A program made the position numbers and the translations under genes. DNA of 64,000 nt from Neorhizobium sp. GTDB taxonomy: Bacteria > Pseudomonadota > Alphaproteobacteria > Rhizobiales > Rhizobiaceae. The stretch lies in contig JAPWKC010000004.1 of NCBI GenBank assembly GCA_028283725.1, forward strand, positions 1,488,001 through 1,552,000, written 5' to 3'. This document shows, one piece after another, positions 27,214-37,737 of the stretch; position 1 is the first letter of the stretch; the number at the start of each line of letters is the position of its first letter. The notes below the pieces were generated by a model. It was not told where the DNA came from. It saw only the letters and a list, made by a program, of their open reading frames with translations, and ran no database searches.

Positions 27214-28839
27214 ATGAAGGCCATCGTCCAAGACCTGAAGTCCACCGTCGCAAAGACCGATGCCACGGATATCCGTGCCGCGTTTGCCGCCGATGCTGGC
27301 CGGTTCGACAAATTCAGCGCCCGTTTCGACGACCTGCTGATGGACTATTCCAAGACCGCGGTGAATGACGAGATCCTTAAGCTTCTCGAAAAACTGGCGG
27401 CCGAGGGCGGCGTCGCCAAGAAGCGCGACGAGATGTTTTCGGGCGTCGAGATCAACTTCACCGAGGGCCGCGCCGTTCTGCACACCGCGCTGCGCAACCG
27501 CTCCAACACTCCGGTTCTCGTCGACGGCCGCGATGTCATGCCCGACGTCAATGCCGTGCTGGCGGCGATGGGTACGTTTGCCGACGGCATCCGCTCGGGC
27601 ACACTCAAAGGCGCGACCGGCAAAAAGATCACCGACGTCGTCAATATCGGCATCGGCGGCTCGGATCTCGGCCCTGTCATGGCGACGATCGCGCTGTCGC
27701 CTTTCCATGACGGCCCGAAGGCCCATTTCGTCTCCAATGTCGACGGCGCGCATATTGCCGAGACGCTGAAATTGGTCGAAGCCGAGACGACGCTGTTCAT
27801 CATCGCGTCGAAGACCTTCACCACAATCGAGACGATGACGAATGCCGCCACCGCGCGCGCCTTCATTGCCGATGCGCTGGGCGATGCGGCCGTGAAGCAT
27901 CATTTCTGCGCCGTTTCGACCGCGCTCGACAAGGTTGCCGCCTTCGGCATCGATACGGATCGCGTCTTCGGCTTCTGGGATTGGGTCGGCGGCCGCTACT
28001 CGATCTGGTCGGCGATCGGCCTGCCGCTGATGCTCGCCGTCGGACCGGAAAACTTCGGCAAGTTTCTCGACGGCGCCCATGCGATGGACAACCATTTCCG
28101 CACGGCCCCGGTGACGGAAAACCTTCCGATGCTGCTCGGCCTGATCGGCTTCTATCACCGCAATGTGCTGGATTACCCGACCCGCGCCATTCTGCCCTAT
28201 GACCAGCGGCTCCTGCGCTTCCCGGCCTATCTGCAGCAGCTCGACATGGAATCGAACGGCAAGGGCGTGACGATCGACGGCACGCCGGTCGAGGGCCAGT
28301 CGGGTCCGGCCGTCTGGGGCGAGCCCGGCACCAATGGCCAGCACGCCTTCTATCAGCTGATCCACCAGGGCACGAGCATCATCCCGACCGAATTCATGAT
28401 CGCTGCCAACGGTTTCGAGCCGAACCTGCGGCACCAGCATGACCTGTTGATCGCCAATTGCCTGGCGCAGTCGGAAGCGCTGATGAAGGGGCGTAGCTTC
28501 GACGAGGCCAAGGCGCAGCTGACCTCGAAGGGCATGGACGACAAGAAGGCCGATTTCATTGCGCCGCATCGGGTCTTTACCGGCAACCGGCCGTCGATCA
28601 CCTTCGTCTACGACCAGCTGACGCCATTTGCGCTCGGCCGACTGATCGCGCTCTACGAGCATCGCGTCTTCGTCGAAGGCGTACTCTTCCGCATCAATTC
28701 CTTTGACCAGTGGGGCGTCGAGCTCGGCAAGGAACTGGCAACCGGGCTGCTGCCGGTCGTGGAGGGCAAGGAAAGCGCCGAGAGCCACGATTCCTCGACG
28801 CAGGGTCTGGTGAAGGTTCTGGCTGGCCTGAAGAAATAA
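27214..28839 (+). CDS. pgi: Glucose-6-phosphate isomerase
   Basis: A 541-aa enzyme interconverting glucose-6-phosphate and fructose-6-phosphate. Family signatures are [11 protein letters not shown] (about residue 145), [11 protein letters not shown] (about 346) and [20 protein letters not shown] (about 376-395), with the catalytic Glu and His regions present. GAGGAG precedes the ATG by 6 nt. It faces a fructokinase-like gene across two small membrane genes, giving a small hexose-phosphate neighbourhood. Confidence 0.96.
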   Translation: MKAIVQDLKSTVAKTDATDIRAAFAADAGRFDKFSARFDDLLMDYSKTAVNDEILKLLEKLAAEGGVAKKRDEMFSGVEINFTEGRAVLHTALRNRSNTPVLVDGRDVMPDVNAVLAAMGTFADGIRSGTLKGATGKKITDVVNIGIGGSDLGPVMATIALSPFHDGPKAHFVSNVDGAHIAETLKLVEAETTLFIIASKTFTTIETMTNAATARAFIADALGDAAVKHHFCAVSTALDKVAAFGIDTDRVFGFWDWVGGRYSIWSAIGLPLMLAVGPENFGKFLDGAHAMDNHFRTAPVTENLPMLLGLIGFYHRNVLDYPTRAILPYDQRLLRFPAYLQQLDMESNGKGVTIDGTPVEGQSGPAVWGEPGTNGQHAFYQLIHQGTSIIPTEFMIAANGFEPNLRHQHDLLIANCLAQSEALMKGRSFDEAKAQLTSKGMDDKKADFIAPHRVFTGNRPSITFVYDQLTPFALGRLIALYEHRVFVEGVLFRINSFDQWGVELGKELATGLLPVVEGKESAESHDSSTQGLVKVLAGLKK

Positions 28840-28896
28840 GTGACAATCAGTCACATTTAGACTTATGGTCCCGTCCGACACAGTCAGGGCGGGACC

Positions 28897-29340
28897 ATGA
28901 TCAGAAGGCTGAAGCAGATAATTCACTTTCTCTTGCAGCCGCTGCGCCTTCTCGGCGCATGGCTGGACCGCGAGCTGATGGGCACACCGATTGCCGAGCA
29001 GCCGCCTCTCATTCGCAACGAAATCCTGAAACTGCGCGCCCAATCGGTGGACCGGCTATCGACCGCCTGCTTTTCGCTTGGGGCGGCAGGGGCGCTTGCG
29101 CCTGTCGTGGCCGCGATCCTTCGCGGCGGCAATATGCCGGGCCTTGAATGTGCCCCGTCTCAACGCGACAGCATTATCTCGCTGCAATGCCTCGCACCAT
29201 CGCTCGCGGCCGGCGATGCGCGCTGGACGGTGCAGGATGTTGTCGGCGTTGCACTTCCCGTCGCCCTTTGGCTCATATTCGGCTTTGTGCTACATATGAT
29301 CGGCGAAATTTTTCTGACGAAACTTGGAGATCATCCATGA
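28897..29340 (+). CDS. Small membrane protein of unknown function
   Basis: A 147-aa protein with an amphipathic, basic N-terminus (RRLKQIIHFLLQPLRLLG), a hydrophobic segment at about residues 57-75 (CFSLGAAGALAPVVAAIL), a short loop with two cysteines (CAPSQ and QCLAPS) and a second membrane segment at about residues 115-135 (VVGVALPVALWLIFGFVLHM). Its stop overlaps the next ATG (ATGA). I do not recognise the family. A similar length and layout would suit a small complex with the 33-aa protein. Confidence 0.7.
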   Translation: MIRRLKQIIHFLLQPLRLLGAWLDRELMGTPIAEQPPLIRNEILKLRAQSVDRLSTACFSLGAAGALAPVVAAILRGGNMPGLECAPSQRDSIISLQCLAPSLAAGDARWTVQDVVGVALPVALWLIFGFVLHMIGEIFLTKLGDHP

Positions 29341-29438
29341 GCGCGGAGATGAGCATCGGCTACATGATCTATGGCGGCACCGGCGCTGTTCTGCTGGTCA
29401 TCGCCCTGATCGTTCTCTACCGCCTGCGCCATAGCTGA
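29337..29438 (+). CDS. 33-aa single-pass membrane protein
   Basis: A micro-gene overlapping the preceding gene by 4 bp (ATGA). The product is a single hydrophobic helix (GAVLLVIALIVLYRL, about residues 16-30) with an acidic N-terminus and basic C-terminal tail RLRHS, the arrangement of an N-out/C-in single-pass protein. Translational coupling to the 147-aa membrane protein suggests a partner subunit. The function is unknown. Confidence 0.6.
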   Translation: MSAEMSIGYMIYGGTGAVLLVIALIVLYRLRHS

Positions 29439-29458
29439 CACAGGCGGCAAAACAGTCT

Positions 29459-30385
29459 TCAGAGGCCGATTTCGTGCGCGAAGGGCGGGTTGGCGCCGGC
29501 ACGCGACACCGTGACGGCGGCAGCCCTGGCGCCAAGTGAAAGAGCCTTGGCGATCTGTTCTTCCGAGAGGCTTGCCACCTGCGCCTTGGTGAGCAGGTTC
29601 TGCATCTTGAGGGATGCGAGAACGCCCGCATCGAATGTGTCTCCGGCGCCGACCGTATCGACAACCGTCACCTTTTCGCTTGCCACCGTCACCTTGTGGC
29701 TTGCCGTATAGCCAACGGCTCCATCGGCGCCGCGGGTGACGACGACGAGCTTTGCGCCATGATGCAGCCAGTGACGGGCAAGCGTATCCTCATCGCCCTC
29801 AAGGCCGAACCAGGCGAGATCCTCATCGGAAAACTTGACGATATCGGACATGGCGACCATACGGCGGATGCGGGCCAGATGCGAGGCCTTGTCCTTGATG
29901 AAGCCGGGGCGGATGTTCGGGTCGAGCGAGATGACACGCTTGTCGTGCTCGCGTTTCATCAGCGCTTCATAGGTGGCGCCGCAAGGCTCCGGGATGAGGC
30001 TGATCGCGCCGAAATGCAGTGCCTCGCAATCATCGCCAAGAGCGGGAAGATCCGCCTCGGTGATCATCCGGCCAGCGGTGTTTTCGTCATAGAAGGCGTA
30101 GGATGCGTGGCCGTTGGTCAATTTGACGAAGGCGATCGTCGTCGGGCGCGCCAGCGTGGCGCAATAGCTGAAATCGACATGGCTATCGCGCAGCGTGTTG
30201 CGCAGGATATCGCCCATCATATCGTCGGAAAGGCCGGTAAAGAAGCCGGTCGGCTGGCCGAGACGGCCGAGCGCGATCGCCGTATTGAAAACCGCGCCGC
30301 CGGCATAGGGCGCAAAGCCCGCTTCCTTCAGCGTGGTTTCCCGCGGCAGCATGTCGATCAACGCTTCGCCACAGCACACAATCAT
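29459..30385 (-). CDS. PfkB family carbohydrate kinase, fructokinase-like
   Basis: A 308-aa ribokinase-fold sugar kinase. The N-terminal motif is CGEALIDMLPRE with the substrate-binding glycine pair in YAGGAVFNTAIALGRLG (about residue 33). The C-terminal PfkB signature DTVGAGDTFDAGVLASL carries the catalytic Asp (about residue 251). Motifs and the nearby pgi favour fructokinase, feeding fructose-6-phosphate to Pgi. The start is the ATG before IVCCGEA; the upstream extension is not conserved. Confidence 0.87.
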   Translation of the reverse strand: MIVCCGEALIDMLPRETTLKEAGFAPYAGGAVFNTAIALGRLGQPTGFFTGLSDDMMGDILRNTLRDSHVDFSYCATLARPTTIAFVKLTNGHASYAFYDENTAGRMITEADLPALGDDCEALHFGAISLIPEPCGATYEALMKREHDKRVISLDPNIRPGFIKDKASHLARIRRMVAMSDIVKFSDEDLAWFGLEGDEDTLARHWLHHGAKLVVVTRGADGAVGYTASHKVTVASEKVTVVDTVGAGDTFDAGVLASLKMQNLLTKAQVASLSEEQIAKALSLGARAAAVTVSRAGANPPFAHEIGL

Positions 30386-30493
30386 GATGTCCTCCCAAGA
30401 CACTCCCACCCGCTTCTCCAACGGGCTCACCACAACAGGAATAGGCGAGCTTTTGTCGCTTGGCTAGGGCAAAAGCTCGCCTTTTGACTATGC

Positions 30494-31189
30494 TTACTTC
30501 GGCAGTTCGGTGATGCCGCCGTGACGGCCCGACCATGCCAGCGGGGCGTCGAGGAAGGCTTCGACTTCCGAGAGCGTCTTCTCATCGAAGAGTTTCTGGT
30601 CGCGGGCAACGGCCAGCACGTTGCGCCATGTGGCGATGTGGTGGAACTGGATCTTGCCATCGGCAAAGCGCAGCGCGCCTTCATCGAAGATGCCGTAGTA
30701 GAACAGCGCCATACCGTGATCGACAATGCCGCCGGCCGCGCGGATGGCATCGATAAACTTGAACATCGAGCCGCCGGCCGTCGTCAGGTCCTCGATGACG
30801 AGAACGCGCGCACCTTCCGGCATATGGCCTTCGATCTGGGCGTTGCGGCCGTGGCCCTTCGGCTGCTTGCGCACATAGATCATCGGCAGCGACAGGCGCT
30901 CGGCGAGGAAGGCGGCGAAGGGAATGCCGGCCGTCTCGCCGCCGGCGACACAGTCGAATTTCTCGAAGCCGGCGTCACGCATGATCGTGGCGGCAGCGAA
31001 ATCCATGATGGTCGAGCGGATGCGCGGATAGGAAATCAGCTTGCGGCAGTCGATATAGACCGGGCTCATCATGCCCGAGGCAAACTTGTAGGGCTCGTCG
31101 GCGCGAAAATGGACCGCTCCGATCTCCCAGAGCATCTTGGCCATCAGTTCGGCCATTACGTTCTTGTCCGTGAATGTGGTCTGTATCAT
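30494..31189 (-). CDS. pyrE: Orotate phosphoribosyltransferase
   Basis: A 231-aa enzyme joining orotate to PRPP in pyrimidine synthesis. The PRPP-binding motif [20 protein letters not shown] is at about residues 125-144, and the flexible-loop lysines lie in [10 protein letters not shown] (about 104). The ATG before IQTTFTDKN is used. pyrC lies 1.4 kb away in the same orientation, separated by a GGDEF gene. Confidence 0.94.
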   Translation of the reverse strand: MIQTTFTDKNVMAELMAKMLWEIGAVHFRADEPYKFASGMMSPVYIDCRKLISYPRIRSTIMDFAAATIMRDAGFEKFDCVAGGETAGIPFAAFLAERLSLPMIYVRKQPKGHGRNAQIEGHMPEGARVLVIEDLTTAGGSMFKFIDAIRAAGGIVDHGMALFYYGIFDEGALRFADGKIQFHHIATWRNVLAVARDQKLFDEKTLSEVEAFLDAPLAWSGRHGGITELPK

Positions 31190-31278
31190 CGCCGCGCTCC
31201 TACTTGCTGAAACCACGCGCCGCCATAGCAGCAAGCGGCCCGGCACGCCAGCGGCAAGCGGGCGACAGATCAAAGTTT

Positions 31279-32463
31279 TCAGGCCGAGGTGCGGTTTTCG
31301 CTGTCGTTGTCGACGACCGGATGCAGATATCCGGCCATTTCGACGCGATTTCGCCCGGCGCGCTTGGCCTCGTATAGGGCGGCATCCGCCTGGCTCAGAA
31401 CCGTTTCGAACGGCGAACCAGCCTGTGTGCCGGTGGCAACGCCGGCGCTCACCGTCGGCTGGACGATGCCGCGCTCGAACACGATGCGACGGGACGCAAA
31501 GCGCTGCAGCACGTCGGTTGCTATAAGCTCCGCCCTGCCCGGCATGACATTGTCGATCAGAACCGCGAATTCCTCGCCGCCCAGACGCGTGGCCGTGCTG
31601 TCGCGGCCGAGAACGGCATGGAGGTCTTCCGCAAAGGCCTTCAGCACGAGATCGCCACAGGCATGGCCGAACTGGTCGTTGATCGACTTGAAGCGATCGA
31701 TATCCAGAACGATGATGGCGCTCGATACACCGAGAACGCGGGTGCCGTGCTGCTCGAACAAAGCGCGGCGGTTCAACAGGCCGGTCAGCGGATCGGTCAG
31801 CGCCTCGCGGCGATGGTGGGCGGCAAGACGCCATTGATGCAGGGCAAGCGAGAGCGCGCCGATCCCCGTCATGCCGGCAATGCAGACGCCGATATTGAGG
31901 TTCTCCGCCCAGTTGTCGGGAACTCTTGCGAGCGTCCACTCGCCATTGGCGATCAGCATCGTTGCGCATAGGGCAAAGGTCGTTGCGCTCATCAGGTAGA
32001 GGACCGACATGCCGGTCAGCGGCACCGGCGCTTCCGTGCGGGCACACCAGTACTGATGCGCCGTACCGGCAAGAAGGATTGCCGTCGCGACATTCATGAT
32101 GACAAGGCCAAGGCCGTTCAGCCCGACCAGCATGCAGGGAGCGCCTGCCGCAATCGTCACCAGCGCCAGAAGGCCCGCCACGCGCCATGGCTTTATCCCG
32201 GTGCGGAACTGTATCGAGGCTGCATAGATGACGCTGAACCCGCCCATCAGCAGAGAATAGGCAACGGCGCCGAGGATCGCCCCCATATGGGAGCCATAGA
32301 GATTGTAGGTCAGTATTCCCGAGATCGTCAGCGCAAGAGCTGCAACCAAGGTCAGAAGAAAAGACTCTGTCCGGCGCGAAACCCAAGTCCCGAACAGAGT
32401 GACCATGAGGCACGCTGCCGACAAGCCAAGCGCAAGCAGAAGAGATTGGTAATCGAGCATCAT
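31279..32463 (-). CDS. Membrane-bound diguanylate cyclase (GGDEF)
   Basis: A 394-aa protein with an N-terminal membrane region of about six hydrophobic segments (residues 5-200) and a C-terminal GGDEF domain (about 215-375). The active-site motif is GGEEF in [10 protein letters not shown], with substrate-binding [18 protein letters not shown] upstream. It should be catalytic and make cyclic di-GMP. No RxxD inhibitory site is evident before the GGEEF. The ATG pair at 32463 follows AAGAGAG. The signal sensed is unknown. Confidence 0.9.
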   Translation of the reverse strand: MMLDYQSLLLALGLSAACLMVTLFGTWVSRRTESFLLTLVAALALTISGILTYNLYGSHMGAILGAVAYSLLMGGFSVIYAASIQFRTGIKPWRVAGLLALVTIAAGAPCMLVGLNGLGLVIMNVATAILLAGTAHQYWCARTEAPVPLTGMSVLYLMSATTFALCATMLIANGEWTLARVPDNWAENLNIGVCIAGMTGIGALSLALHQWRLAAHHRREALTDPLTGLLNRRALFEQHGTRVLGVSSAIIVLDIDRFKSINDQFGHACGDLVLKAFAEDLHAVLGRDSTATRLGGEEFAVLIDNVMPGRAELIATDVLQRFASRRIVFERGIVQPTVSAGVATGTQAGSPFETVLSQADAALYEAKRAGRNRVEMAGYLHPVVDNDSENRTSA

Positions 32464-32628
32464 GCTTGTCGCTCTCTTCTTAAAATGAAAAGGCACTTAA
32501 ATATGTATTGGGGACGCTACTCGGCGTTTCTCTCCAAAAGGTTACTATCACTTCCCAAAGGCATCACGATCCCGCAATCGGACACCGGGTCGCCCGGTGT
32601 CCGATTATAAGACCCTGTCGGAATTACT

Positions 32629-33672
32629 TCAACCTTCCGATACGTCCCAATGCAGCGGAAACATCGGGTCGAAGACGGTGATCGGGCCTTCGGCCGTTTC
32701 GCGCTTGTCGGGGAAGGCCACCGGCTGATCGCGCTTCACCATGGTGATCCGCTCCTCGTTCGGCGCCAGCCCATACCATGCCGGACCGTTGAGCGAGGCG
32801 AAGGCTTCCAGCCTGTCGAGCGCGTTCTCCTGCTCGAAGACATGCGCAAGGCAGCTCATCGTGTTGACCGACGTATAGATGCCGGCGCAGCCGCAGGCGC
32901 ATTCCTTCAACGGATCGAGATGCGGTGCGGAATCGGTGCCGAGGAAGAAGCGGGCATCGCCCGATGTGGCGGCAGCGCGCAGGGCCAAACGGTGGTTCTC
33001 GCGCTTGGCAACCGGAAGGCAGTAATAATGGGGGCGGATGCCGCCGACGAGGATGGCGTTGCGGTTGATGATCAGGTGATGGGTGGTGATCGTGCCGGCA
33101 AGATTGTTTCTCGCCGACTTGATGTAGTTGACGCCGTCCTCGGTGGTGACGTGTTCCATCGTCACCTTGAGGTCCGGCAGGCGCTTGCGAAGGGGATCGA
33201 GCACCGTTTCGATGAAGACGGCCTCGCGGTCGAAGATATCGACCTCGGGCGTCGTCACCTCGCCATGCACGCACATGGGAAGGCCGATCTTGGCCATGCG
33301 CTCCAGCGCCGGCATCGCCTTGTCGAAATCGCGCACACCGCCATGCGAATTGGTCGTGGCACCGGCCGGGTAAAGCTTGACCGCGTGGATCAGGCCGCTC
33401 TTGACGCCCTCTTCCAGATCATCCGGATCGGTATGCTCTGTGAGATAGAGCGTCATCAGCGGCTCGAAACGATCCCCCTTCGGCAGCGCTGCCATGATGC
33501 GCTCGCGATAGGCGCGGGCATCGGCCGTGGTCACGACCGGCGGCACAAGGTTCGGCATGATGATGGCGCGGGCGAAATGGCGGCTGGTATCGGCAACCAC
33601 GCCTTCCAGAACGGCGCCGTCGCGCAGGTGAAGATGCCAGTCGTCCGGGCGGCGGAGGGTGATCGTGTTCAT
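32629..33672 (-). CDS. pyrC: Dihydroorotase
   Basis: A 347-aa class II dihydroorotase that cyclises carbamoyl aspartate in pyrimidine synthesis. The zinc motif is [10 protein letters not shown] (residues 10-19), with the carboxylated-lysine region [16 protein letters not shown] and later [10 protein letters not shown] and GTDSAPH carrying further ligands. The start used is the ATG before NTITLRRPD; the frame continues 57 nt upstream. It is paired with pyrE in the same direction. Confidence 0.95.
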   Translation of the reverse strand: MNTITLRRPDDWHLHLRDGAVLEGVVADTSRHFARAIIMPNLVPPVVTTADARAYRERIMAALPKGDRFEPLMTLYLTEHTDPDDLEEGVKSGLIHAVKLYPAGATTNSHGGVRDFDKAMPALERMAKIGLPMCVHGEVTTPEVDIFDREAVFIETVLDPLRKRLPDLKVTMEHVTTEDGVNYIKSARNNLAGTITTHHLIINRNAILVGGIRPHYYCLPVAKRENHRLALRAAATSGDARFFLGTDSAPHLDPLKECACGCAGIYTSVNTMSCLAHVFEQENALDRLEAFASLNGPAWYGLAPNEERITMVKRDQPVAFPDKRETAEGPITVFDPMFPLHWDVSEG

Positions 33673-33915
33673 CGCGGTTCCCATCATGATGCTACCGGCT
33701 GCCATTAGCACCATCCCGAAGGCAAACACAATGTGCGAGGCGGCGCCCCCGGCTTGCGGCGATACGAGGCTCTTATCGGGCTTATATTAACCTTCACGCA
33801 AATGTGCCCGGTGATTGAAGCCTTTCTTTACGGAATCGCTATGGGTGCAAGGAACCGGTGAGCCGCTTTCCACGTTCGAGCATCGATTACAAGGTTCTGT
33901 TGATCGGAGAAGGCG

Positions 33916-34842
33916 ATGAAAGCCCACGGATCGAAAGCCATGAAGGGATTTGCAGTTGCAGCCGGCGCTGCCGTGGCGCTGTGCGGTATGACTGTTTCTC
34001 CCGGTGCCAAGGAGCGGGAGAGCCTGCAGCTCGTCGCCGCCATGCAGACCGAATGCGACCAGCTCGCAGGCAGCCCCTACGACGAGCGCCGCAATGCAAG
34101 CTTTGCGCCGGTCGACATTTCGCGCATCGACGGACGGGCGGTGGATTCCTGCCGTATGGCCTATGAGGCAACCGGCAATCCGCGCTTTGCCTACCAGCTC
34201 GGCCGCGCTCTCAACAATTCCACCGAGCCTGAGCAGGCCATGGGCGCCTATCATTCGGCGGCACAGGCCGGCTATCCGGCCGCAAAAGTGAATTTCGGCA
34301 TGCTGATGGGGCGGCTCGGAGACGACGATGCGCAGTTTCGGCTCTACAGCGAGGCTGCAACCGGCGGCAACAGACTTGCCGCCTACAATCTCGGCGTCGC
34401 CTATCGTGACGGTCTCGGCACGAAACCGGATGTGACGAAGGCGCTCGACTGGTTCGGCAAGGCTGCCGCCGAAGGTGACGATACCGCCGCATTCAACATC
34501 GGCGCCATCTATGACGAAGGCAATCTCGTGCCGCAGGACGACCAGACGGCAATCGCCTGGTACGACCTTGCCGCCCAGCGCGGCAATACCGATGCGATGA
34601 TCAATCTCGGCCTGATGTACGAAGCCGGCGAAGGCATTGCAGCCGACACGTCCAAGGCCGCCGACATGTACAAGAAGGCCGCCGAGAACGGCGATGTGTT
34701 TGGCGCCTACAAGTTTCTGGAACTGCAGCAGATGGGCGCCGTGCAGGCACCGCCGCAGGATGCCGCAGACGACGAGCTGAACACGCTCGTTCTGAAGCCC
34801 GGCGATGTGGAGCCGCAGGTTCCGACGCGCGCCGATATCTAA
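33916..34842 (+). CDS. Sel1 repeat protein, exported
   Basis: A 308-aa protein with a hydrophobic N-terminal segment (about residues 10-29, GFAVAAGAAVALCGMTV) that looks like a signal peptide or anchor. Tandem Sel1-like repeats of about 36 aa follow, for example AAYNLGVAYRDGLGTKPDVT, TAAFNIGAIYDEGNLVPQDD and DAMINLGLMYEAGEGIAADT (about residues 155-260). Sel1 proteins are scaffolds for protein contacts, often in envelope or signalling roles. The ATG has GGAGAAGG upstream. The partner is unknown. Confidence 0.88.
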   Translation: MKAHGSKAMKGFAVAAGAAVALCGMTVSPGAKERESLQLVAAMQTECDQLAGSPYDERRNASFAPVDISRIDGRAVDSCRMAYEATGNPRFAYQLGRALNNSTEPEQAMGAYHSAAQAGYPAAKVNFGMLMGRLGDDDAQFRLYSEAATGGNRLAAYNLGVAYRDGLGTKPDVTKALDWFGKAAAEGDDTAAFNIGAIYDEGNLVPQDDQTAIAWYDLAAQRGNTDAMINLGLMYEAGEGIAADTSKAADMYKKAAENGDVFGAYKFLELQQMGAVQAPPQDAADDELNTLVLKPGDVEPQVPTRADI

Positions 34843-34867
34843 GGGTTAAACATACCAACCGGAAGAG

Positions 34868-34898
34868 GCGGCGATGCCATCGGCACCGCCGCTTTTTT
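34868..34898 (+). terminator. Intrinsic terminator after the Sel1 gene
   Basis: GCGGCGATGCC (34868-34878) pairs with GGCACCGCCGC (34882-34892) apart from one mismatch, followed by TTTTTT, 26 bp after the stop. Confidence 0.8.
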
Positions 34899-34907
34899 CG
34901 TACCGCT

Positions 34908-35945
34908 TCAGATCTCGCCTGCCTGCGGACCCCAGACATCGGTCATGGCGAATCCATCCGACAGCGGGTCGAACGGATCGAGCGAGACCTGATGCAGGCC
35001 AAAGGTGAAGCCACGGCCGGTGATGGTCGGGATGATGGCCAGACGCCCCGCGACCTCGGTTTGTGCCGCAAGGCCGATCTCGAACTCGGAGCCGATGATC
35101 GAGCGCGACTTGAAACTGTCGCCCACCGATACTTTTCCCCGCGCATGCAGGGCCGCGAGATTGGCGGAGTTGCCGGTGCCGCAGGGCGAACGATCCGCTC
35201 GGCCTGGCCACATCGTGGTGCAGGTCCTGACCGTGCCGTCTTCTTCGACATCGCGGAACATCACGTAGGCGACACCTGAAATGGCCGGGATTTCCGGATG
35301 CACCACCGGCACCTGCCGGTTGATCAGGTCCTTCAGCACCATGCCGGCGCGCACGAGCGCTGCGGCATTGGCCTTTTCGATCTTCATACCGATCTGCGAG
35401 ACATCGACGAGGCCGTAGAAAATGCCGCCATAGCAGAGGTCGAGCGTGATGCGCCCCCATTCCGGCGTGTCGATCTCCAGATCCAGCTGGTGGACGAAGG
35501 ACGGAACCATGGTGAGTTTCACCTTTTCGCAGCGACCGTCGCGGCAGGTGGCGGTGGCGCGGACGAGGCCGGCTGCCGTCTCCAGCGTCACGATCGTCTC
35601 CGGCTCCTTCATCTCGACGATGCCGGATTCGAGCAGCGCCGTGGTGACGCAGATCGAATTCGAGCCGGAACTGGCATGGGCCTGATCGGGCTGGAGAATG
35701 ATGAAGGCGGCATCCGCATCCGGGTGCTTGGCCGGCAGGAGAAGATTGACCGAGCCGATCGGCGCACCGCGCGGCTCAAGGCAGAGGAAGCGGCGCAGTT
35801 CCTGGCCCTTCGGATCCGTGTTCAGCCAGGCCAGCTGCTCGGCAACCGTTGCGCCCGGTATCTTCGGCACGCCGCCGATGGCGACCTTGCCGATTTCCCC
35901 CTCGCAATGAACGTCGAGAAGCTGGATCGTCCGCTTCCATCTCAT
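34908..35945 (-). CDS. Proline racemase family enzyme, Ser/Cys variant
   Basis: A 345-aa enzyme. In true proline racemases and 4-hydroxyproline epimerases a catalytic Cys sits in an MCGH motif. Here the equivalent loop reads ASSGSNSICV (about residue 90), giving Ser, while the second motif DRSPCGTGNSANL (about residue 250) keeps its Cys. In this superfamily the Thr/Ser-Cys pair is associated with trans-3-hydroxy-L-proline dehydratase rather than racemisation. That activity is therefore the best guess; substrate specificity is inference. No other hydroxyproline genes are adjacent. Confidence 0.82.
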   Translation of the reverse strand: MRWKRTIQLLDVHCEGEIGKVAIGGVPKIPGATVAEQLAWLNTDPKGQELRRFLCLEPRGAPIGSVNLLLPAKHPDADAAFIILQPDQAHASSGSNSICVTTALLESGIVEMKEPETIVTLETAAGLVRATATCRDGRCEKVKLTMVPSFVHQLDLEIDTPEWGRITLDLCYGGIFYGLVDVSQIGMKIEKANAAALVRAGMVLKDLINRQVPVVHPEIPAISGVAYVMFRDVEEDGTVRTCTTMWPGRADRSPCGTGNSANLAALHARGKVSVGDSFKSRSIIGSEFEIGLAAQTEVAGRLAIIPTITGRGFTFGLHQVSLDPFDPLSDGFAMTDVWGPQAGEI

Positions 35946-36086
35946 CGTCTTACTCCCGCCGGAAACGCTTTCGCCGGCCATGACGTGCCTGAATTCAACG
36001 ACGCAGCAGAGGTGCGGCGCGCACCAAGGCATAGCGCAGGCTACAGCGTTTGCAATGGGCTTGGCGACAATGCAGCCGGCCCGGCG

Positions 36087-37613
36087 TCATCGCAGCCAGG
36101 CGTAGCCGAGATCGAGCTGCTGGCGGCCGTTGCTGAAATAATAGGGAAGATGCAGGGTTTCCGGCGCAGAGAGGCGGCGCCCCTGCGCTGCCGGAACAGT
36201 CGAAAGATCCGGGATGGCGCCGGCATCATGGCCCGGCTTCAGATACCAGACGACGAGGATCGGCGATCCGAGAACGAGCCGATCGGGAAACTCGCCGGAG
36301 GCCTGCTCGAGATTGATGACCGGCAGTTCGGGAAACTGCATGCGCATATTGCCGGCCAGATGCATGCCGCCGGCCACGATGCCGACCGGCACGCCCTCGC
36401 CGCGAAGACGATCGGCCGCATCGGCAAAGGGAATGTTGATGCGGTTCGCAGAACCGGTCAGGCCCGCCGTCCATGTCTTGCCGGCGAGCGGCAGAAGCGT
36501 GATCACCATCAGGACGATAAGGAAGGGCACCAGACGCCGAAACACCCGCGGCATGTCGAAGCCGGCGCGATCGAGCTTGAGCACGAGATAGAGGGGGAGG
36601 ACCAGAAGGTACGGGTCCAGCCAGCGTTCGGTGATCTTGGTCGTGCCGGTGATCAGGATGACGGCAACCACGCCGACCAGCGACACGACCATCATGCGAC
36701 CGATCAGCCGCGTGTGGCTATCCTGCGCGCGGGACAGAGGGGCCAACGCCTTGATACGGGCCGCGACAGACAGCGCCACGACACCGAGCCCACCGAAGGC
36801 GAGACAGGCCAGTACCAGCGACAGAAGCGCCTTCATGACCCGGACGAGACCATGCGGCGCGTTCGGATCGACCATCTTTTCGAGCGTACCCTGCGTCGCC
36901 ATGCCGACATGGCCGACCAGCCATGCGGCGTGCGGGAGGATGATCGCAAGCGCCAGAACCGCCGTTACCAGCACGCGCCAGTCGAACAGCCGCGACCGCC
37001 ATGCGGTTTCGCAAAAGATCGCGACCACGGCTGCGGCCGGCAGGAGGACGAAATTGTATTTCGAGATCGTTCCGATACCGATCGCCAATCCGAGCACCGC
37101 GTAGCTGAAGAGGCTCGGGCGCGCCAATGTACGAAACAGGCCGAAGAGAAACAGCGAGGTCGCCATCAAAACGGCGACCGTATGGGTCAGATCCTGCTGC
37201 GGCATGTAGGAGACCTGCGGCAGGGTGACGAGGCTCATCATGGCGAAGGCCACGATCGACGGGCGCCGGTCGATCTCGCGCGCGGCAAGCCCGTAGAAAA
37301 GGTAGCACAGGAAAAGCGTCAGGAATTTCGGCAAAGCCAGCGCAAAGACCGAGATGCCGAGGATATCGACGAACAGGTTCTGGACCCAGTTGAAGAAAGG
37401 CGGCTGCGGACCGTAGCCGAGAAGCCAGTATTGCGAGAAGAGCGACTGTTCCGCCTCGTCGAGCGTCAGCGCATTGGGCAAAGACAGGCGAAGGATGATG
37501 CTCACGGCGCAATAGATGCCGAGAACCAATGCCGCCGGGCCAAGCCCGCCCATGAGGAAGCTCGCCAGCCCTTTTTGCGCTTTCGCGCCCGCCTCATTCG
37601 CCATCATGCTCAT
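36087..37613 (-). CDS. GT39-like membrane glycosyltransferase
   Basis: A 508-aa integral membrane protein with roughly ten to twelve hydrophobic segments and a soluble C-terminal portion (about residues 385-508). The first extracytoplasmic loop contains TLDEAEQ (about residue 51) and QPPFFNW (about 70), the acidic and aromatic motifs of the PMT/ArnT (GT39/GT83) family, which use polyprenyl-phosphate sugars. It probably glycosylates lipid A, a lipid or a surface polymer. The target cannot be told from the sequence, and no partner gene is adjacent. Confidence 0.83.
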   Translation of the reverse strand: MSMMANEAGAKAQKGLASFLMGGLGPAALVLGIYCAVSIILRLSLPNALTLDEAEQSLFSQYWLLGYGPQPPFFNWVQNLFVDILGISVFALALPKFLTLFLCYLFYGLAAREIDRRPSIVAFAMMSLVTLPQVSYMPQQDLTHTVAVLMATSLFLFGLFRTLARPSLFSYAVLGLAIGIGTISKYNFVLLPAAAVVAIFCETAWRSRLFDWRVLVTAVLALAIILPHAAWLVGHVGMATQGTLEKMVDPNAPHGLVRVMKALLSLVLACLAFGGLGVVALSVAARIKALAPLSRAQDSHTRLIGRMMVVSLVGVVAVILITGTTKITERWLDPYLLVLPLYLVLKLDRAGFDMPRVFRRLVPFLIVLMVITLLPLAGKTWTAGLTGSANRINIPFADAADRLRGEGVPVGIVAGGMHLAGNMRMQFPELPVINLEQASGEFPDRLVLGSPILVVWYLKPGHDAGAIPDLSTVPAAQGRRLSAPETLHLPYYFSNGRQQLDLGYAWLR

Positions 37614-37737
37614 TCCGTCCGACCCGATCCATCATCGTCGGATCAAGCAGGTCGCACGACGCGACCCAGCAATCAACAGCGATTGCACGAGGCGCGATCA
37701 ACAGGGCGGTATCGATTGTGAAGAAGAAGGGAAAGAA

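Noticed and set aside
35298..37721. 807-codon rightward open frame opposite the racemase-family and glycosyltransferase genes
   Set aside because: Antisense shadow with highly charged, low-information sequence. Both opposing genes have strong family motifs.
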